Source of the DNA: Mycobacterium aquaticum
GTDB taxonomy: Bacteria > Actinomycetota > Actinomycetes > Mycobacteriales > Mycobacteriaceae
Direction of reading: 5' to 3'
NCBI RefSeq assembly: GCF_002086485.1
Contig: NZ_MVHF01000001.1
Span: 248,001 to 312,000, forward strand
Length of the DNA stretch: 64,000 nucleotides
A program made the translations under genes and the position numbers. How positions within the stretch are numbered: the first letter of the stretch is position 1; every line of letters begins with the position of its first letter. Positions 51,296 through 63,310 of the stretch are shown piece after piece. Below the pieces are notes generated by a model. It saw only the letters and a list, made by a program, of their open reading frames with translations, ran no database searches and had not been told where the DNA came from.

Positions 51296-52516
51296 ATGAC
51301 GATGCCGGCACAACACCGTCCACGGATTGACCAGGACACGCTGTCCCGCGTCGACGCGCTGCTCACCACGGTCGACGCGGAGCTGGCGAGCCGGTTTCCC
51401 GGTGACCGCGGTGACATCCAGCCCGTGCACACCGTCTACCTGAGCGCATCCGACGCCTCACCGGACACCCCACGCCAGTGGGGGACGGCCGCGCTCGAAT
51501 TGTTGGACCGTCACGCCGCGGTATTCGCCGAACTGGGCGACCCCGACGAACTGGCCCTGGTGCGGCAGCGGCTCACTGAGGCGCCCATCGCGGACCTGAG
51601 GCTGGACTTCGAGGACGGCTACGGCCGCCGCCCCGACGACATCGAGGACGCCGACGCGGTGCGGGCCGGTCAGACGCTGCACGCGCTCGGCCTGGACAGC
51701 GCGGGAATCCGGATCAAGGGGCTGACCGTCACCGAGCGACCGCGCTCTGTGCGGACCTTGGAGCGTGTGCTCGACGGCGGCATGCCGGACGGGTTCGTAT
51801 TCACGATCCCCAAACTTCGTGCGGCCGAGCAGGTTACCGCGGCGGTATGGCTGTGCGAGGCCCTGGAATCAGCCCATGGCCTGCCGGAGCGCACGTTGCG
51901 CTTCGAATTGCAGATCGAGAGCCCACAGGCTGTGCTCGGCCCCGACGGCACCGCCACCGTGGCCCAGGCGATCCATCGTGCTGACGGCCGCTGCACCGCA
52001 TTGCATTACGGCACCTATGACTACAGCGCGGCCTGTGGTATCGCGCCACAGCATCAGGCGCTCGACCATCCGGTGGCCGACCATGCCAAGGCCGTCATGC
52101 AGGTCGCGGCGGCACAGACTGGCGTGTGGGTATGCGACGGCTCGACACAGGTCGCCCCGGTCGGCTCCGACGACCAAGTGGCCCAGGCGATCCGGCGTCA
52201 TCACCGCCTGGTCACCCGGTCGCTGGCGCGCGGCTTCTACCAGGGCTGGGACATGCATCCCGGTCACCTGGTCACCCGATGGCTCGCGACATTCACGTTT
52301 TTCCGCGCCGCGATGACGGCGGCGGCACCGCGGTTGCAGGCCTATCTGGACCGTCGCGGCGGGTCGATCGTCGACGAGCCGGCGACCGCCGAGGCACTGG
52401 CCGCAGTGGTGCTGCGCGGACTGGACTGCGGCGCCTTCACCGCTGCCGACGTGGTGGCCCTGGCGCCCGGCGCGACTCTCGAGGTGCTGGGAGCCCTCAA
52501 GAGCCGCACCATGTGA
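51296..52516 (+). CDS. DUF6986/HpcH-type aldolase-lyase family protein
   Basis: A 406-aa TIM-barrel-type protein. Motifs of the CitE/HpcH-like fold are visible: DLRLDFEDGYGRRPDDIED (acidic metal site), GIRIKGLT, RFELQIESPQAVLGPDG, CTALHYGTYDYSAACG, and a final GWDMHPGHLVTR. The family (DUF6986) is found near ureide or purine catabolic genes in actinobacteria, and here the convergent gene is an NCS1-type permease. Its actual substrate is not established. Confidence 0.8.
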   Translation: MTMPAQHRPRIDQDTLSRVDALLTTVDAELASRFPGDRGDIQPVHTVYLSASDASPDTPRQWGTAALELLDRHAAVFAELGDPDELALVRQRLTEAPIADLRLDFEDGYGRRPDDIEDADAVRAGQTLHALGLDSAGIRIKGLTVTERPRSVRTLERVLDGGMPDGFVFTIPKLRAAEQVTAAVWLCEALESAHGLPERTLRFELQIESPQAVLGPDGTATVAQAIHRADGRCTALHYGTYDYSAACGIAPQHQALDHPVADHAKAVMQVAAAQTGVWVCDGSTQVAPVGSDDQVAQAIRRHHRLVTRSLARGFYQGWDMHPGHLVTRWLATFTFFRAAMTAAAPRLQAYLDRRGGSIVDEPATAEALAAVVLRGLDCGAFTAADVVALAPGATLEVLGALKSRTM

Positions 52517-52531
52517 GGCAATCTCACTCGC

Positions 52532-54082
52532 CTACAGCGACGCGTCGACCATACGGTCCCGCTTGGCCAACACGTAGTACAGTCCGAACGCCACACCGCA
52601 GCCGATAAACCAGCTGTACTGCGCCGCCGTGTGCATGCCGGCAACCGATCCGCCGAGCAGCACGGGGATGACGGCCAACACGGCGCCGACCACCGTGGCG
52701 ATCACTGCGGCTCTGTTGTAACCGCGCCGGTACCAGTACTTTCCGGACGTGTCCATGGTGAACAGGTCGTCGACTACCACCTTCTGCTTGCGCACCAGGT
52801 AGTAGTCAGCGATGAGGACACCGAACAGCGGGCCGATGAACGCACCGAGGGTCTCCAGCGTGTAGTGGATGACCTCGGGGTTGTTGTAGAGGTTCCACGG
52901 TGTGATCAACACCGAACCGACGGCCGCGATCATGCCACCGGCGCGCCAGCTGATGCGCTGTGGGCTGAGGTTCGAGAAGTCGAACGCGGGGCTGATGAAG
53001 TTGGCGACGATGTTGATGCCGATGGTGGCGATCGTGAACGTCAACGCGCCCAAGATGATTGCGAACGTGGAGTCGATGCGGGCCACGGTCTGGACCGGGT
53101 CGGTGATCAGCTCGCCGAACACCGGCAGCGTCAGCGATGCGGTCACCACCACCAGCACCGAGAACACCAGGAAGTTGACCGGCAGACCCAACAGGTTGCC
53201 CTTCTTCACCGCCGCGAACGACCGCCCGTAGCGGGAGAAGTCGCCGAAGTTGAGCATCGGGCCGGAGAAGTACGACACCACCAGTGCGATGGCACCCAGC
53301 ATGACCGGCACCGCGGACCAGCCCGTGTAGGTGACCCCACCGAGGTTCAGATCGATTGCGCCCCAACCGGCGTGATAGATCAGGTAGCCGCACAGCAGAA
53401 ACATCACCACGTAGACGGCCGGGCCGCAGAAGTCGATGAACTTGCGGATCGACTCCATGCCGCGCCAGAACACGCAGGCCTGCAGCACCCACAGCAGCAG
53501 AAAGCTGCCCCAGCCGAGCAACGACAGTCCGGCGAATCCATGGTCGGAGACCACGGCGTACGGCGCGAGCGCCGGGAACAGCTTGATCAGAACGATGTCG
53601 AGCGCAGCCGAGGCCAGGAACGTTTGAATGCCGTACCAGGCCACGGCGATCAGGCCACGGATGACGGCCGGGATGTTGGCCCCCAGCACGCCGAATACCG
53701 TCCGGCAGATGACCGGGTAGGGAACGCCCGCGGCTTGGCTTGGCTTGGCGACCAGGTTGCACAGCAAGTAGACGATCGTGATGCCGATCAGCAGTGCCAC
53801 GAGGACCTGCCAGCTGGCCAGTCCCAGAGCAAACAGGCTGCCGGCGGTGACATATCCGCCGACGCTGTGCACGTCGGACATCCAGAACGCGAAGATGTTG
53901 TAAGAACCCCAGGTCTGCTTGCGTAGCGGTGCGAGGTCCTCGTTGGTGAGCCGTGGGTCGTACCCCGGTTTGATCTCACCGCTGCCGACCGGATGCCCGG
54001 CCGCCTCAACGAGATCCCCGGATCCCACCGCAGTGCCGGGCGGTACTGCGCCTGTCGTCTGAGGTACAGCGGTTTCAGTCAT
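52532..54082 (-). CDS. NCS1-family nucleobase/allantoin permease
   Basis: A 516-aa membrane transporter of the nucleobase:cation symporter-1 family with about 12 segments. Family marks are NIFAFWMSDVHSVGGYVTAG near the N-terminus, YPVICRTVFGVLGANIPAVIRGLIAVAWYGIQT, and GVLIADYYLVRKQKV. Likely substrates are allantoin, uracil, hydantoins or similar. The upstream GntR gene, in the same direction, is a probable regulator. Confidence 0.88.
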   Translation of the reverse strand: MTETAVPQTTGAVPPGTAVGSGDLVEAAGHPVGSGEIKPGYDPRLTNEDLAPLRKQTWGSYNIFAFWMSDVHSVGGYVTAGSLFALGLASWQVLVALLIGITIVYLLCNLVAKPSQAAGVPYPVICRTVFGVLGANIPAVIRGLIAVAWYGIQTFLASAALDIVLIKLFPALAPYAVVSDHGFAGLSLLGWGSFLLLWVLQACVFWRGMESIRKFIDFCGPAVYVVMFLLCGYLIYHAGWGAIDLNLGGVTYTGWSAVPVMLGAIALVVSYFSGPMLNFGDFSRYGRSFAAVKKGNLLGLPVNFLVFSVLVVVTASLTLPVFGELITDPVQTVARIDSTFAIILGALTFTIATIGINIVANFISPAFDFSNLSPQRISWRAGGMIAAVGSVLITPWNLYNNPEVIHYTLETLGAFIGPLFGVLIADYYLVRKQKVVVDDLFTMDTSGKYWYRRGYNRAAVIATVVGAVLAVIPVLLGGSVAGMHTAAQYSWFIGCGVAFGLYYVLAKRDRMVDASL

Positions 54083-54102
54083 GGACCGACGGTAGGAATG
54101 AA

Positions 54103-54121
54103 CTGTTTCCCTGCTGTTTCC
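54103..54121. promoter_or_regulatory. tandem CTGTTTCC direct repeats
   Basis: CTGTTTCC occurs twice with an 11-bp period (54103-54110 and 54114-54121), about one helical turn, 20 bp upstream of the NCS1 start. It may be a regulator or promoter element. Confidence 0.3.
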
Positions 54122-54132
54122 ACTGGGCTATG

Positions 54133-54144
54133 CCGCAATTGCGG
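54133..54144. promoter_or_regulatory. 12-bp palindrome upstream of NCS1 permease
   Basis: CCGCAATTGCGG is a perfect 12-bp palindrome in the 80-bp gap between the GntR stop and the NCS1 start, a likely GntR-type operator. Confidence 0.4.
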
Positions 54145-54162
54145 GAAAGATATATTCGGCAC

Positions 54163-54864
54163 TCAGGCCAGCAGCCCGGAGTTCGACGGCAGGGTCGAGA
54201 TGACGGCGTTGAGGCGCGCGGCATGCACCTCAGCGGCGGCCACCAAGCGCTCGGCGTCCCCGGCGAGAAACGCGTCCAGCATCGCGCCGTGGTCGGCGTG
54301 GAGTTGCTTTCGGGCTGCGGGGCTGACGTGGACCATCGACTGCACGGGTTCGGTTACGTTCCACGCCGTTTCGAGCATATGTAGCAATCGGTGCATGCGA
54401 GAGGGACGGGTCAGCGCGGCATGAAAGTGCCGGCTCTGTCGGTGATAGGCGACCGCGTCGTTGTCGGCGACTGCCTGCGCGAGCAGGTGGTTCACCGCGA
54501 CAGCAACTGCTCGATCCGTGTCGCTCGCGTTGGCCATCGCGGCCAGCAGTGCCGCGGACTCCAGCGTTTCGCGCACGATGTACATCTCGTGCAACTCCTG
54601 GGCTGTCAGCAGGGCCACTGTGTATCCGGAGTTTCGCCTATGGGCGACGAGACCTTCGCCCATCAGGGTCTTCAGCGCCTCGCGCACCGGGATCTGGCTG
54701 ATCCCAAACAGATTGGCGACCTCGGCCAGCGGTATCGACGTTCCTGGCGGTACCCCGCCGGAGACGATCGTGCGGCGCAGCTCATCGAGGACGGCCTGCT
54801 GCGACGGGCCACCTTGTAAAGCCGCCAAGTGTTCGAGCAGGGCCGAACGCCGTCGAGGCCGCAT
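54163..54864 (-). CDS. GntR-family (FadR-type) regulator
   Basis: A 233-aa protein from ATG 54864; a longer frame to 54897 has no better start. The N-terminal winged helix is QAVLDELRRTIVSGGVPPGTSIPLAEVANLFGISQIPVREALKTLMGEGLV. The C-terminal FCD ligand domain has ELHEMYIVRETLESAALLAA and HHAALTRPSRMHRLL-like metal-binding positions (His/Asp pattern of FCD domains). It lies upstream of and in the same direction as the NCS1 permease, and divergent from the DctA-type gene, so it may control both. Confidence 0.87.
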   Translation of the reverse strand: MRPRRRSALLEHLAALQGGPSQQAVLDELRRTIVSGGVPPGTSIPLAEVANLFGISQIPVREALKTLMGEGLVAHRRNSGYTVALLTAQELHEMYIVRETLESAALLAAMANASDTDRAVAVAVNHLLAQAVADNDAVAYHRQSRHFHAALTRPSRMHRLLHMLETAWNVTEPVQSMVHVSPAARKQLHADHGAMLDAFLAGDAERLVAAAEVHAARLNAVISTLPSNSGLLA

Positions 54865-55011
54865 GACCGCGAGGGTAGATCCGCGGTGTTGCGGCAAGGG
54901 GTCGCCGATGTTTCAGTCTGATTGTCTCCGATGCGGAATATCTCTTGATCGGTACAGCGGGGTAGCGACGGCTTAACGTCGGGATAACAACGCAAATCTA
55001 GCTTTTCGCGA

Positions 55012-56412
55012 ATGACACATACGATCGATCCGCCGAACAGTGAGATGGTCCGGCTGGCAAACAGGCCGCCGTGGTACACATCGCTGTTCTTCCAGCTGCT
55101 GGTTGCGATCGTCGCAGGTGTCCTCATCGGCTGGTTGTGGCCCGACGCCGGCGGCGCGCTGAAGCCACTGGCCGACGGATTCATCAAGCTGATCAAGATG
55201 CTCATCGCGCCGATCATCTTCTGCACGGTGGTGCTCGGCATCGCGCACGTCGGAGATCTGAAGTCGGTGGGCCGGATCGGAGTGAAGGCGCTCGTCTACT
55301 TCGAGGCGGTGACGACCTTCGCGCTTCTGTTCGGCTTGGTTGTCGGTAATCTCGTCAAACCAGGCGCCGGTTTCAGTATCGATCCGCAGACCTTGGTGAC
55401 CGGCGCCGAAGCGGTCGCCAAAAAGACGAGCAACGGCGAGCTGCCGCACACCGTCGAATTCCTGCTCAACATCATCCCGACATCGGTCGTATCAGCCTTC
55501 GCCGAGAACGCGCTGCTGCAGGTGCTGTTCTTCGCAGTGCTGTTCGGCCTCGCACTGGCCAAGTTCGGCGAGTCCGGTCCGCCGGTGATCCTCGAATTCG
55601 TCGATCACATGAGCCACATCTTCTTCACCATCATCGGTTGGGTGATGCGGCTGGCCCCGCTCGGCGCCTTCGGTGCGATGGCCTACATCATCGGGCAGTA
55701 CGGCATCGCCTCGCTGGCGAGCTACGGCAAGCTGATCGCCGCCTGCTACCTGGCGGCGGTGCTGTTCATCGTCATACTCGCGGTGATCGCGAAGGTGTTC
55801 GCCGGCGTGAACCTGTGGCGATTTCTCGTCTACATCAAAGATGAGTTCTTCCTCGCGTTGGGTACCGCCTCCACCGAGGTGGTGCTACCCCGGATCATGA
55901 CCAAGCTCACGAACGCCGGTTGCTCGCGCACCACCACGGGTCTGGTTGTGCCGACCGGATATTCGTTCAATCTGGACGGCGCGACTCTGTACCTGTCGAT
56001 CTGCGTGCTGTTCCTGGCTCAGGCACTCGGCGTAGACCTGAGCCTGGGTGAGCAGATCACCGCGGTACTGGTCCTGATGCTCACCTCCAAAGGGATGGCG
56101 GGGGTTCCCGGTTCGTCGTTCCTGGCGCTGTCAGCGACGGTCGCGGCGATCGGGCACGGCGCCATCCCGGTTGGCGCGGTGGCGCTGTTGCTCGGCGCCG
56201 ACCGCATCATGGACTCGATGCGCGTATCGGTGAACCTGCTGGGCAACTGTGTGGCCACCTTCGTCGTCGCCAATTGGGAGGGCCAGCTGGACAAGGACCG
56301 GATGCGCCGTGTCCTCGCCGGCGAGCATGTACCGCCCCTCGTCGAACCCGACCCGATCAGTGGCGAGCTCGCGTCGACACCGGAGGAAGCCGCGGTGAAT
56401 CCTCGCCCCTGA
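55012..56412 (+). CDS. dctA: dicarboxylate:cation symporter
   Basis: A 466-aa DAACS-family transporter. It has about eight hydrophobic segments and the family cores FFLALGTASTEVVLPRIMTKL (serine-rich hairpin is TAST here), VPTGYSFNLDGATLYLSICVLFLAQ, and MLTSKGMAGVPGSSFL. It imports C4-dicarboxylates such as succinate and fumarate with H+ or Na+. It precedes the homogentisate operon, whose end product is fumarate, but that link is only positional. Confidence 0.92.
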   Translation: MTHTIDPPNSEMVRLANRPPWYTSLFFQLLVAIVAGVLIGWLWPDAGGALKPLADGFIKLIKMLIAPIIFCTVVLGIAHVGDLKSVGRIGVKALVYFEAVTTFALLFGLVVGNLVKPGAGFSIDPQTLVTGAEAVAKKTSNGELPHTVEFLLNIIPTSVVSAFAENALLQVLFFAVLFGLALAKFGESGPPVILEFVDHMSHIFFTIIGWVMRLAPLGAFGAMAYIIGQYGIASLASYGKLIAACYLAAVLFIVILAVIAKVFAGVNLWRFLVYIKDEFFLALGTASTEVVLPRIMTKLTNAGCSRTTTGLVVPTGYSFNLDGATLYLSICVLFLAQALGVDLSLGEQITAVLVLMLTSKGMAGVPGSSFLALSATVAAIGHGAIPVGAVALLLGADRIMDSMRVSVNLLGNCVATFVVANWEGQLDKDRMRRVLAGEHVPPLVEPDPISGELASTPEEAAVNPRP

Positions 56413-56474
56413 GCGCGGTCGGTCGATACGCTGGTAGCGCACGGGACCGGGGCCCGCGGGTCGGAGGATCAGAT

Positions 56475-58386
<1,912 letters not shown>

Positions 58387-58387
<1 letters not shown>

Positions 58388-59709
58388 TGACCGACTACCA
58401 GTCCGGCTTCGGCAACGCCTTCGAGAGCGAAGCATTACCCGGGGCACTACCGGTCGGCCGCAACTCGCCGCAGCGTTGCGCCTACGGCCTGTACGCCGAG
58501 CAGCTCAGCGGTTCACCGTTCACCGCGCCGCGCGCTCACAACGAGCGGTCCTGGCTGTATCGGATCCGGCCCAGCGTCGCCCACTCGGGCCGGTTCACCG
58601 CGGTGGCGACCGACCTCGGAAGCCCCACCGAAGGAGTCGCTCGCTGGCGTACCGCACCCGATGACGCCCCGCCCGTGCCCATCGCCCAAATGCGTTGGAA
58701 CGCATTGCCGATACCCGATGAGACCACGACGTTCATCACCGGGGTGCGGACGATCACCACCGGTGGCGACGTCGGCACGCGTACGGGTTTCGCCTGCAGC
58801 ATCTACTGCATCACCAGCTCGATGGTGGACAGCTGCTTCTACAACGGTGACGCAGAGATGCTGTTCGTCCTCGAGCACGGGAGTGTCCGGTTCTGGACCG
58901 AATTCGGCATCATCGATGCCGAGCCCGCCGAGATCGTCGTCATCCCGCGCGGTGTGAAACTGCGCGTCGAGGTGCCCGACGGCCCGGCCCGGGGCTACCT
59001 GTGTGAGAACTACGGCGGGTCGTTCACCCTGCCGGAACGGGGCCCGATCGGTGCGAATTGCCTGGCCAATTCCCGCGATTTTCTGACCCCCGTTGCGGCC
59101 TACGAGGACCGCGACGTGCCGACGATCCTCTACGTCAAGTGGGGCGGCGCGCTGTGGCAGACCGAATTGGACCATAGCCCGCTCGATGTTGTTGCCTGGC
59201 ATGGGAATTACGCGCCGTACAAGTACGACATGCGGCGGTTCTCGCCCGTCGGTCCGGTGCTGTTCGACCACGCCGACCCGTCCATCTTCACGGTCCTGAC
59301 CTCGCCGAGCGAGACCCCCGGAACCGCCAATGTCGACTTCGTATGTTTCCCGGAACGGTGGATGGTCGCCGAGGACACCTTCCGGCCACCGTGGTACCAC
59401 ATGAACGTCATGAGTGAGTTCATGGGACTCGTCCACGGTGTGTACGACGCTAAACCGGATGGCTTTGTGCCGGGCGGCTTCAGCCTGCACAACGGCATGA
59501 TGCCGCACGGGCCCGATTCCCAAGCCTTCGAAGCCGCCAGCACTGCCACGCTCAAGCCGGTGAAACAGGAGAACACGCTGGCGTTCATGTTCGAAACCCG
59601 CTTCCCCCAGAGGGTTACGCGTTATGCGGCCGATGTTCCGCAACGTCAGCTGGATTATGCGGACTGCTGGAGCGGCCTGACCAAGCGATTCGACCCCAGC
59701 CGGCCGTGA
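58387..59709 (+). CDS. hmgA: homogentisate 1,2-dioxygenase
   Basis: A 440-aa ring-cleaving Fe(II) dioxygenase of the cupin superfamily producing maleylacetoacetate. ATG 58387 overlaps the hpd stop; GTG 58384 is one codon earlier. The metal region near the C-terminus has [18 protein letters not shown] (His, Glu, His) and the substrate region [15 protein letters not shown]. The N-terminus ([19 protein letters not shown]) is typical. It is the second gene of the hpd-hmgA-fah operon. Confidence 0.95.
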
Positions 59710-60980
59710 CGCCGCCGAGAAGCTGGGTTCCCTCCGCGGGGCCCGACAGTGATTTCCCGCTGCAGAACCTCCCGTTCGGGGTGGTGAGCGCGGGCGACGA
59801 ACCTCACGGTGTGGTCCGCATCGGCGACGCCGTGCTCGACCTGCGCGCCCTCGGGGCGTCGGGACTGCTCACCGAGCCGGCCCGCGACGCCGCCCGCGCC
59901 GCGGCGAGCGGCACGCTCAACGAGTTGTTCGCCCTCGGTGCCGCACCGCGCATCGCGCTGCGCGACGACCTCCGGTCACTGCTCGTCGAAGGCTCTCCAC
60001 ACCAGCGGACCGTTGCCGAGTTTCTCACGCCGATAACGGAAATAGACGTCCTGCTACCGGCCCGCATCGGGGATTACACGGACTTCTATGTCGGTATCCA
60101 CCACGCGCGCAACATCGGTGCGCAGTTCCGGCCCGACGCGCCGCTGCTGCCCAACTACAAGTGGATCCCGATCGCCTATCACGGCCGGGCATCCAGCGTC
60201 CGCGTCAGTGGCACCCCGGTCATCCGCCCGCGCGGTCAGCTCAAGCTGTCCGAGACGCCCACATTCGCCCCGACCCGTCGTCTCGATTTCGAACTGGAAC
60301 TCGGGGTGTGGGTAGGGCCGGGCAACTGTCTCGGCGAGCCGGTGCCGCTCGATGACGCCGAAACCCATGTCGCCGGCTACTGCCTGCTCAACGACTGGTC
60401 GGCGCGCGACATCCAAGCCTGGGAGTACCAGCCGCTGGGCCCCTTCCTGGCGAAGAACTTCGGCACCACAGTCTCACCGTGGGTGATCACGCCGGAAGCG
60501 TTGGCGCCGTTCCGGATTCCGCTGAGCCGGCCCGCCGATGATCCGCAGCCGCTGGCGTATCTCGACAGCCCAAACTACCGTGACCACGGCGGCCTCGATG
60601 TCGACCTCGAGGTCTGGATCCGCACCGCGCGGATGCGCGAGAGGGGAGATGCGCCTGCCGTGCTCGCACGGTCGTCCAGTCGGCACATGTATTGGGCCGT
60701 GGGACAAATGATCACCCATCACACCAGCAACGGATGCGACCTGCGGCCCGGTGACCTGCTCGGCAGCGGCACACTGTCCGGTCCGCACCCCGGCTCGGAG
60801 GGCAGCCTGATGGAACTCAGCCATGGCGGCAAAGATCCGGTCACCCTACCCAACGGGGAAACTCGCGCCTTCCTCGAAGACGGTGACGAGATCACGTTGA
60901 CCGCACACGCCCGCCGGCCGGGCTTCGTCACCATCGGTTTCGGCGAGTGCGTCGCGCTCGTGCACCCGGCGATCGGCTGA
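59706..60980 (+). CDS. fahA: fumarylacetoacetase
   Basis: A 424-aa hydrolase from GTG 59706, overlapping hmgA by 4 bp. It cleaves fumarylacetoacetate to fumarate and acetoacetate. Landmarks are [52 protein letters not shown] (metal-binding Glu residues), [31 protein letters not shown] and [11 protein letters not shown]. No maleylacetoacetate isomerase gene is seen in the window, so isomerisation is non-enzymatic or encoded elsewhere. Confidence 0.95.
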   Translation: MTPPRSWVPSAGPDSDFPLQNLPFGVVSAGDEPHGVVRIGDAVLDLRALGASGLLTEPARDAARAAASGTLNELFALGAAPRIALRDDLRSLLVEGSPHQRTVAEFLTPITEIDVLLPARIGDYTDFYVGIHHARNIGAQFRPDAPLLPNYKWIPIAYHGRASSVRVSGTPVIRPRGQLKLSETPTFAPTRRLDFELELGVWVGPGNCLGEPVPLDDAETHVAGYCLLNDWSARDIQAWEYQPLGPFLAKNFGTTVSPWVITPEALAPFRIPLSRPADDPQPLAYLDSPNYRDHGGLDVDLEVWIRTARMRERGDAPAVLARSSSRHMYWAVGQMITHHTSNGCDLRPGDLLGSGTLSGPHPGSEGSLMELSHGGKDPVTLPNGETRAFLEDGDEITLTAHARRPGFVTIGFGECVALVHPAIG

Positions 60981-60991
60981 GCGCGGCGGGC

Positions 60992-61522
60992 TCAGACCCC
61001 GGCCGCTCCATCGATACGTTCCCGGATCAGGTCCGCATGCCCACAGTGCCGGGCGTACTCGGCGATCATGTGGGTGTAGATCCAGCGCAGGCTCACCTCG
61101 CCGCCCATGAATGGGCTGGTGTCGCCGAGCGCGCGCGTCGCGCAGTTGCTGCGCGCGTGCCGAATCTCGTCCTGCCAGATCTCAAATGCCGCGCGGTAAG
61201 ACGACTCCGGAGATACGTCGAACCCGCCGTCGTGGCCCTCGGGGTGATCCCGTGGGCCGAAGATCGGAGGCACGTGCTCTGCGGTGAGCACGCGGCGAAA
61301 CCAATTGCGTTCCACCTCCGCGGCGTGCTGCACCAAGCCCATGAGGGTCAACGCTGACGGTGGCGCCGAGGCGACCCGCAACTGCTCGTCGTCGAGGCCT
61401 TCGCATTTGGCGGCCAACGTCGCGCGGTAGAAGTCCAGCCAACTCTCCAGCGTCGTGCGCTCATCAGCGTTCAGTGGCGGCATGGGCCGCTGCATCGACG
61501 TCACGCTCACCGATGGTGCCAT
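60992..61522 (-). CDS. DinB-family (DUF664) protein
   Basis: A 176-aa four-helix-bundle protein. It has the DinB pattern: LESWLDFYRATLAAKCEGLDDEQL, LTLMGLVQHAAEVERNWF (first metal-binding His) and SLRWIYTHMIAEYARHCGHADLIRERIDG (two further His). Relatives are metal-dependent thiol-S-transferases or proteins of unknown role. It is convergent with fahA, 11 bp apart. Confidence 0.87.
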   Translation of the reverse strand: MAPSVSVTSMQRPMPPLNADERTTLESWLDFYRATLAAKCEGLDDEQLRVASAPPSALTLMGLVQHAAEVERNWFRRVLTAEHVPPIFGPRDHPEGHDGGFDVSPESSYRAAFEIWQDEIRHARSNCATRALGDTSPFMGGEVSLRWIYTHMIAEYARHCGHADLIRERIDGAAGV

Positions 61523-61623
61523 GCCGTGCCGACGACGAGCGACTACGAACAGTCAAGGGTGCGCATACCGGCCGTGAGCGAGAAGGCTCGGAGGAGGCGA
61601 TCTCGGTAGGAAGGCGGCCGATC

Positions 61624-62288
61624 GTGGATGTCTATGAGGCGGTGACGAGCCGACGGGCGGTACGGGGCTTCCTTGGCAAAGAGGTCCCGCGCGAGACGCT
61701 GGAGCGAGTGCTGAGCGCCGCATCGTGGGCACCGTCCGGATCGAACATCCAGCCGTGGAACAACTTCGTGGTGACTGGCGAGCCGCTGGCGGAACTCAAG
61801 AAGCGCGCCACCGGGCGGGTGGCCGACGGCGTTCTGTGGGACGACCGCGAATACGTGATGTACCCGCCGGCAATGAAGTCGCCGTACCGGGACCGCCGAT
61901 CGGCGTTCGGCAACGAGCGCTACAGCGCACTTGGGATCGCCCGGGAGGATTGGGAGGCACGTCAGCGAGCCGCCATTGCCAACTGGGATTGTTTCGGCGC
62001 GCCCGCCGCACTGTTCTGCTAATCGACCGCGACCTTGGCCTGGCGCAGTGGGCGGACGTCGGGATGTACCTGCAGAGCGTCATGCTATTGCTGCGCGCCG
62101 AGGGGCTGCACAGTTGCCCTCAGATGGCTTGGTCGCAGGTTCACCAAACGGTCGCCGAAATCGTCTCGCCCCCAGCCGAACTCATGCTGTTCTGCGGGAT
62201 GTCGATCGGATACGAGGATGTCGGCGTCGACTACATCCGGACCGGCCGGGCGCCGCTCGACGAGACGGTTACCTTCGTCGACGGGTAA
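61624..62288 (+). pseudogene. nitroreductase-family gene with frameshift
   Basis: Frame 1 from GTG 61624 (GGAAGG upstream) encodes an N-terminal nitroreductase (VDVYEAVTSRRAVRGFLGKEV; SWAPSGSNIQPWNNFVVTG) and stops at 62022. The rest of the enzyme (DRDLGLAQWADVGMYLQSVMLL; GLHSCPQMAWSQVHQ) continues in another frame from about 62017 to 62288. A one-base deletion near 62014-62020 explains this. It is either a broken gene or a sequence error; the protein parts otherwise look intact. Confidence 0.75.
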
Positions 62289-62303
62289 CCCAGAGCATGG
62301 GTT
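62287..62303. terminator. short hairpin between convergent genes
   Basis: AACCCA-GAGCA-TGGGTT, a perfect 6-bp stem, starts at the stop codon of the nitroreductase frame and lies before the GH6 stop; TTCCTGTT follows. A weak terminator is possible. Confidence 0.35.
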
Positions 62304-62317
62304 TCCTGTTCGCGTTC

Positions 62318-63310
62318 TCAGTGCCCCGCGTTGCGCACCAGGTCGACGGCGAACTGGTTGACGAAGGTGCCCGCGGACGGTTCGCCTGTGCCGCACGAGC
62401 CGTCGGATTCACCGGGCCGCTTCACCCACAGGAAGGCGTCGACGTTTCCGTTTCCGGTTGCCGTGGTGGGTGCGACACCCAGCGCACGACCGCTGGGGTT
62501 GCACCAGTACATGTCGCCGCCGGCGGGTCCGGCGCCGTTGCGCGAGGTGTCGATGACGTAGGGCTTGCCGCCGACAGCCCCGGAAATCGCGTCGCCGTAG
62601 CCGATTTCCTCGTCAGTGGTGAAGAAGTTCGCGGTGTTGAGGCTGAAGCCCCGCGCCTTGGCAACACCGACCTGGTTGAGCCGGTTGGCCATCTCAGGGG
62701 CGCTCACCCAGCGCGAGTGCCCGGCGTCGATGTACAGCGCGGTGGCCGGGTTGCGGGTCAGGGTATCGACGGCGTAGCCCATCAGGTCGAAGCGTTCCTG
62801 GCGCTGGGCACCGGACAGGCAGTCGGCCATGGCCAGCGCATCGGGTTCGAGGATGACTGCGGCGGGTCCGCTGCCGATCGCGGCGGCGACGCCGTCGATC
62901 CAGCCCTTGTAGGCGTCCGCCGAGCCGAACCCGCCCGCGGCGTAGCTGCCGCAGTCGCGATGCGGGATGCCGTAGAGAGCCAGGATCGGCATGGTGCCCG
63001 CCGCCTGCGCCGTTGCGATGTACTTCGAGTCGACCGCGAGGCTCGACACGTTGTCCATCCAGTAGGCCGTCGGGGTGTTGGCGACGGCGTCGAGCTCAGG
63101 ACTGCCCGCGCCCTTGGCGGCCCGCATGGCCTTGGAGTCGGGGTTGACGTAGAAGGTCTGCCCGGCCAGCGGGTTGCCGTCGCTGGCCAGGCGCACGGCG
63201 GGGCTGCCGACGGGAGCCGTCTCGGCTGCCAGAGCCGCGCAGGCTACGGCCGCAACTGCCAGGGAAGGGACTATCCAACGCGCGACTGCACCGGCAGCAG
63301 AGGAAATCAC
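62318..63310 (-). CDS. celA1: secreted GH6 endoglucanase
   Basis: A 330-aa protein from GTG 63310; an ATG at 63388 would add 26 residues before the signal peptide. The signal segment is WIVPSLAVAAVACAALAAE. The catalytic domain is glycoside hydrolase 6: FYVNPDSKAMRAAKG, PILALYGIPHRDCGSYAAGG, catalytic Asp in ILEPDALAMADCL, LYIDAGHSRWV, and DAFLWVKRPGESDGSCG. It hydrolyses beta-1,4-glucan, matching the Rv0062 family. There is no cellulose-binding module. Confidence 0.85.
   Translation of the reverse strand: MISSAAGAVARWIVPSLAVAAVACAALAAETAPVGSPAVRLASDGNPLAGQTFYVNPDSKAMRAAKGAGSPELDAVANTPTAYWMDNVSSLAVDSKYIATAQAAGTMPILALYGIPHRDCGSYAAGGFGSADAYKGWIDGVAAAIGSGPAAVILEPDALAMADCLSGAQRQERFDLMGYAVDTLTRNPATALYIDAGHSRWVSAPEMANRLNQVGVAKARGFSLNTANFFTTDEEIGYGDAISGAVGGKPYVIDTSRNGAGPAGGDMYWCNPSGRALGVAPTTATGNGNVDAFLWVKRPGESDGSCGTGEPSAGTFVNQFAVDLVRNAGH

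Noticed and set aside
61624..62288. Programmed ribosomal frameshift in the nitroreductase
   Set aside because: No slippery sequence or following structure at 62010-62025; this family is not known to use frameshifting.
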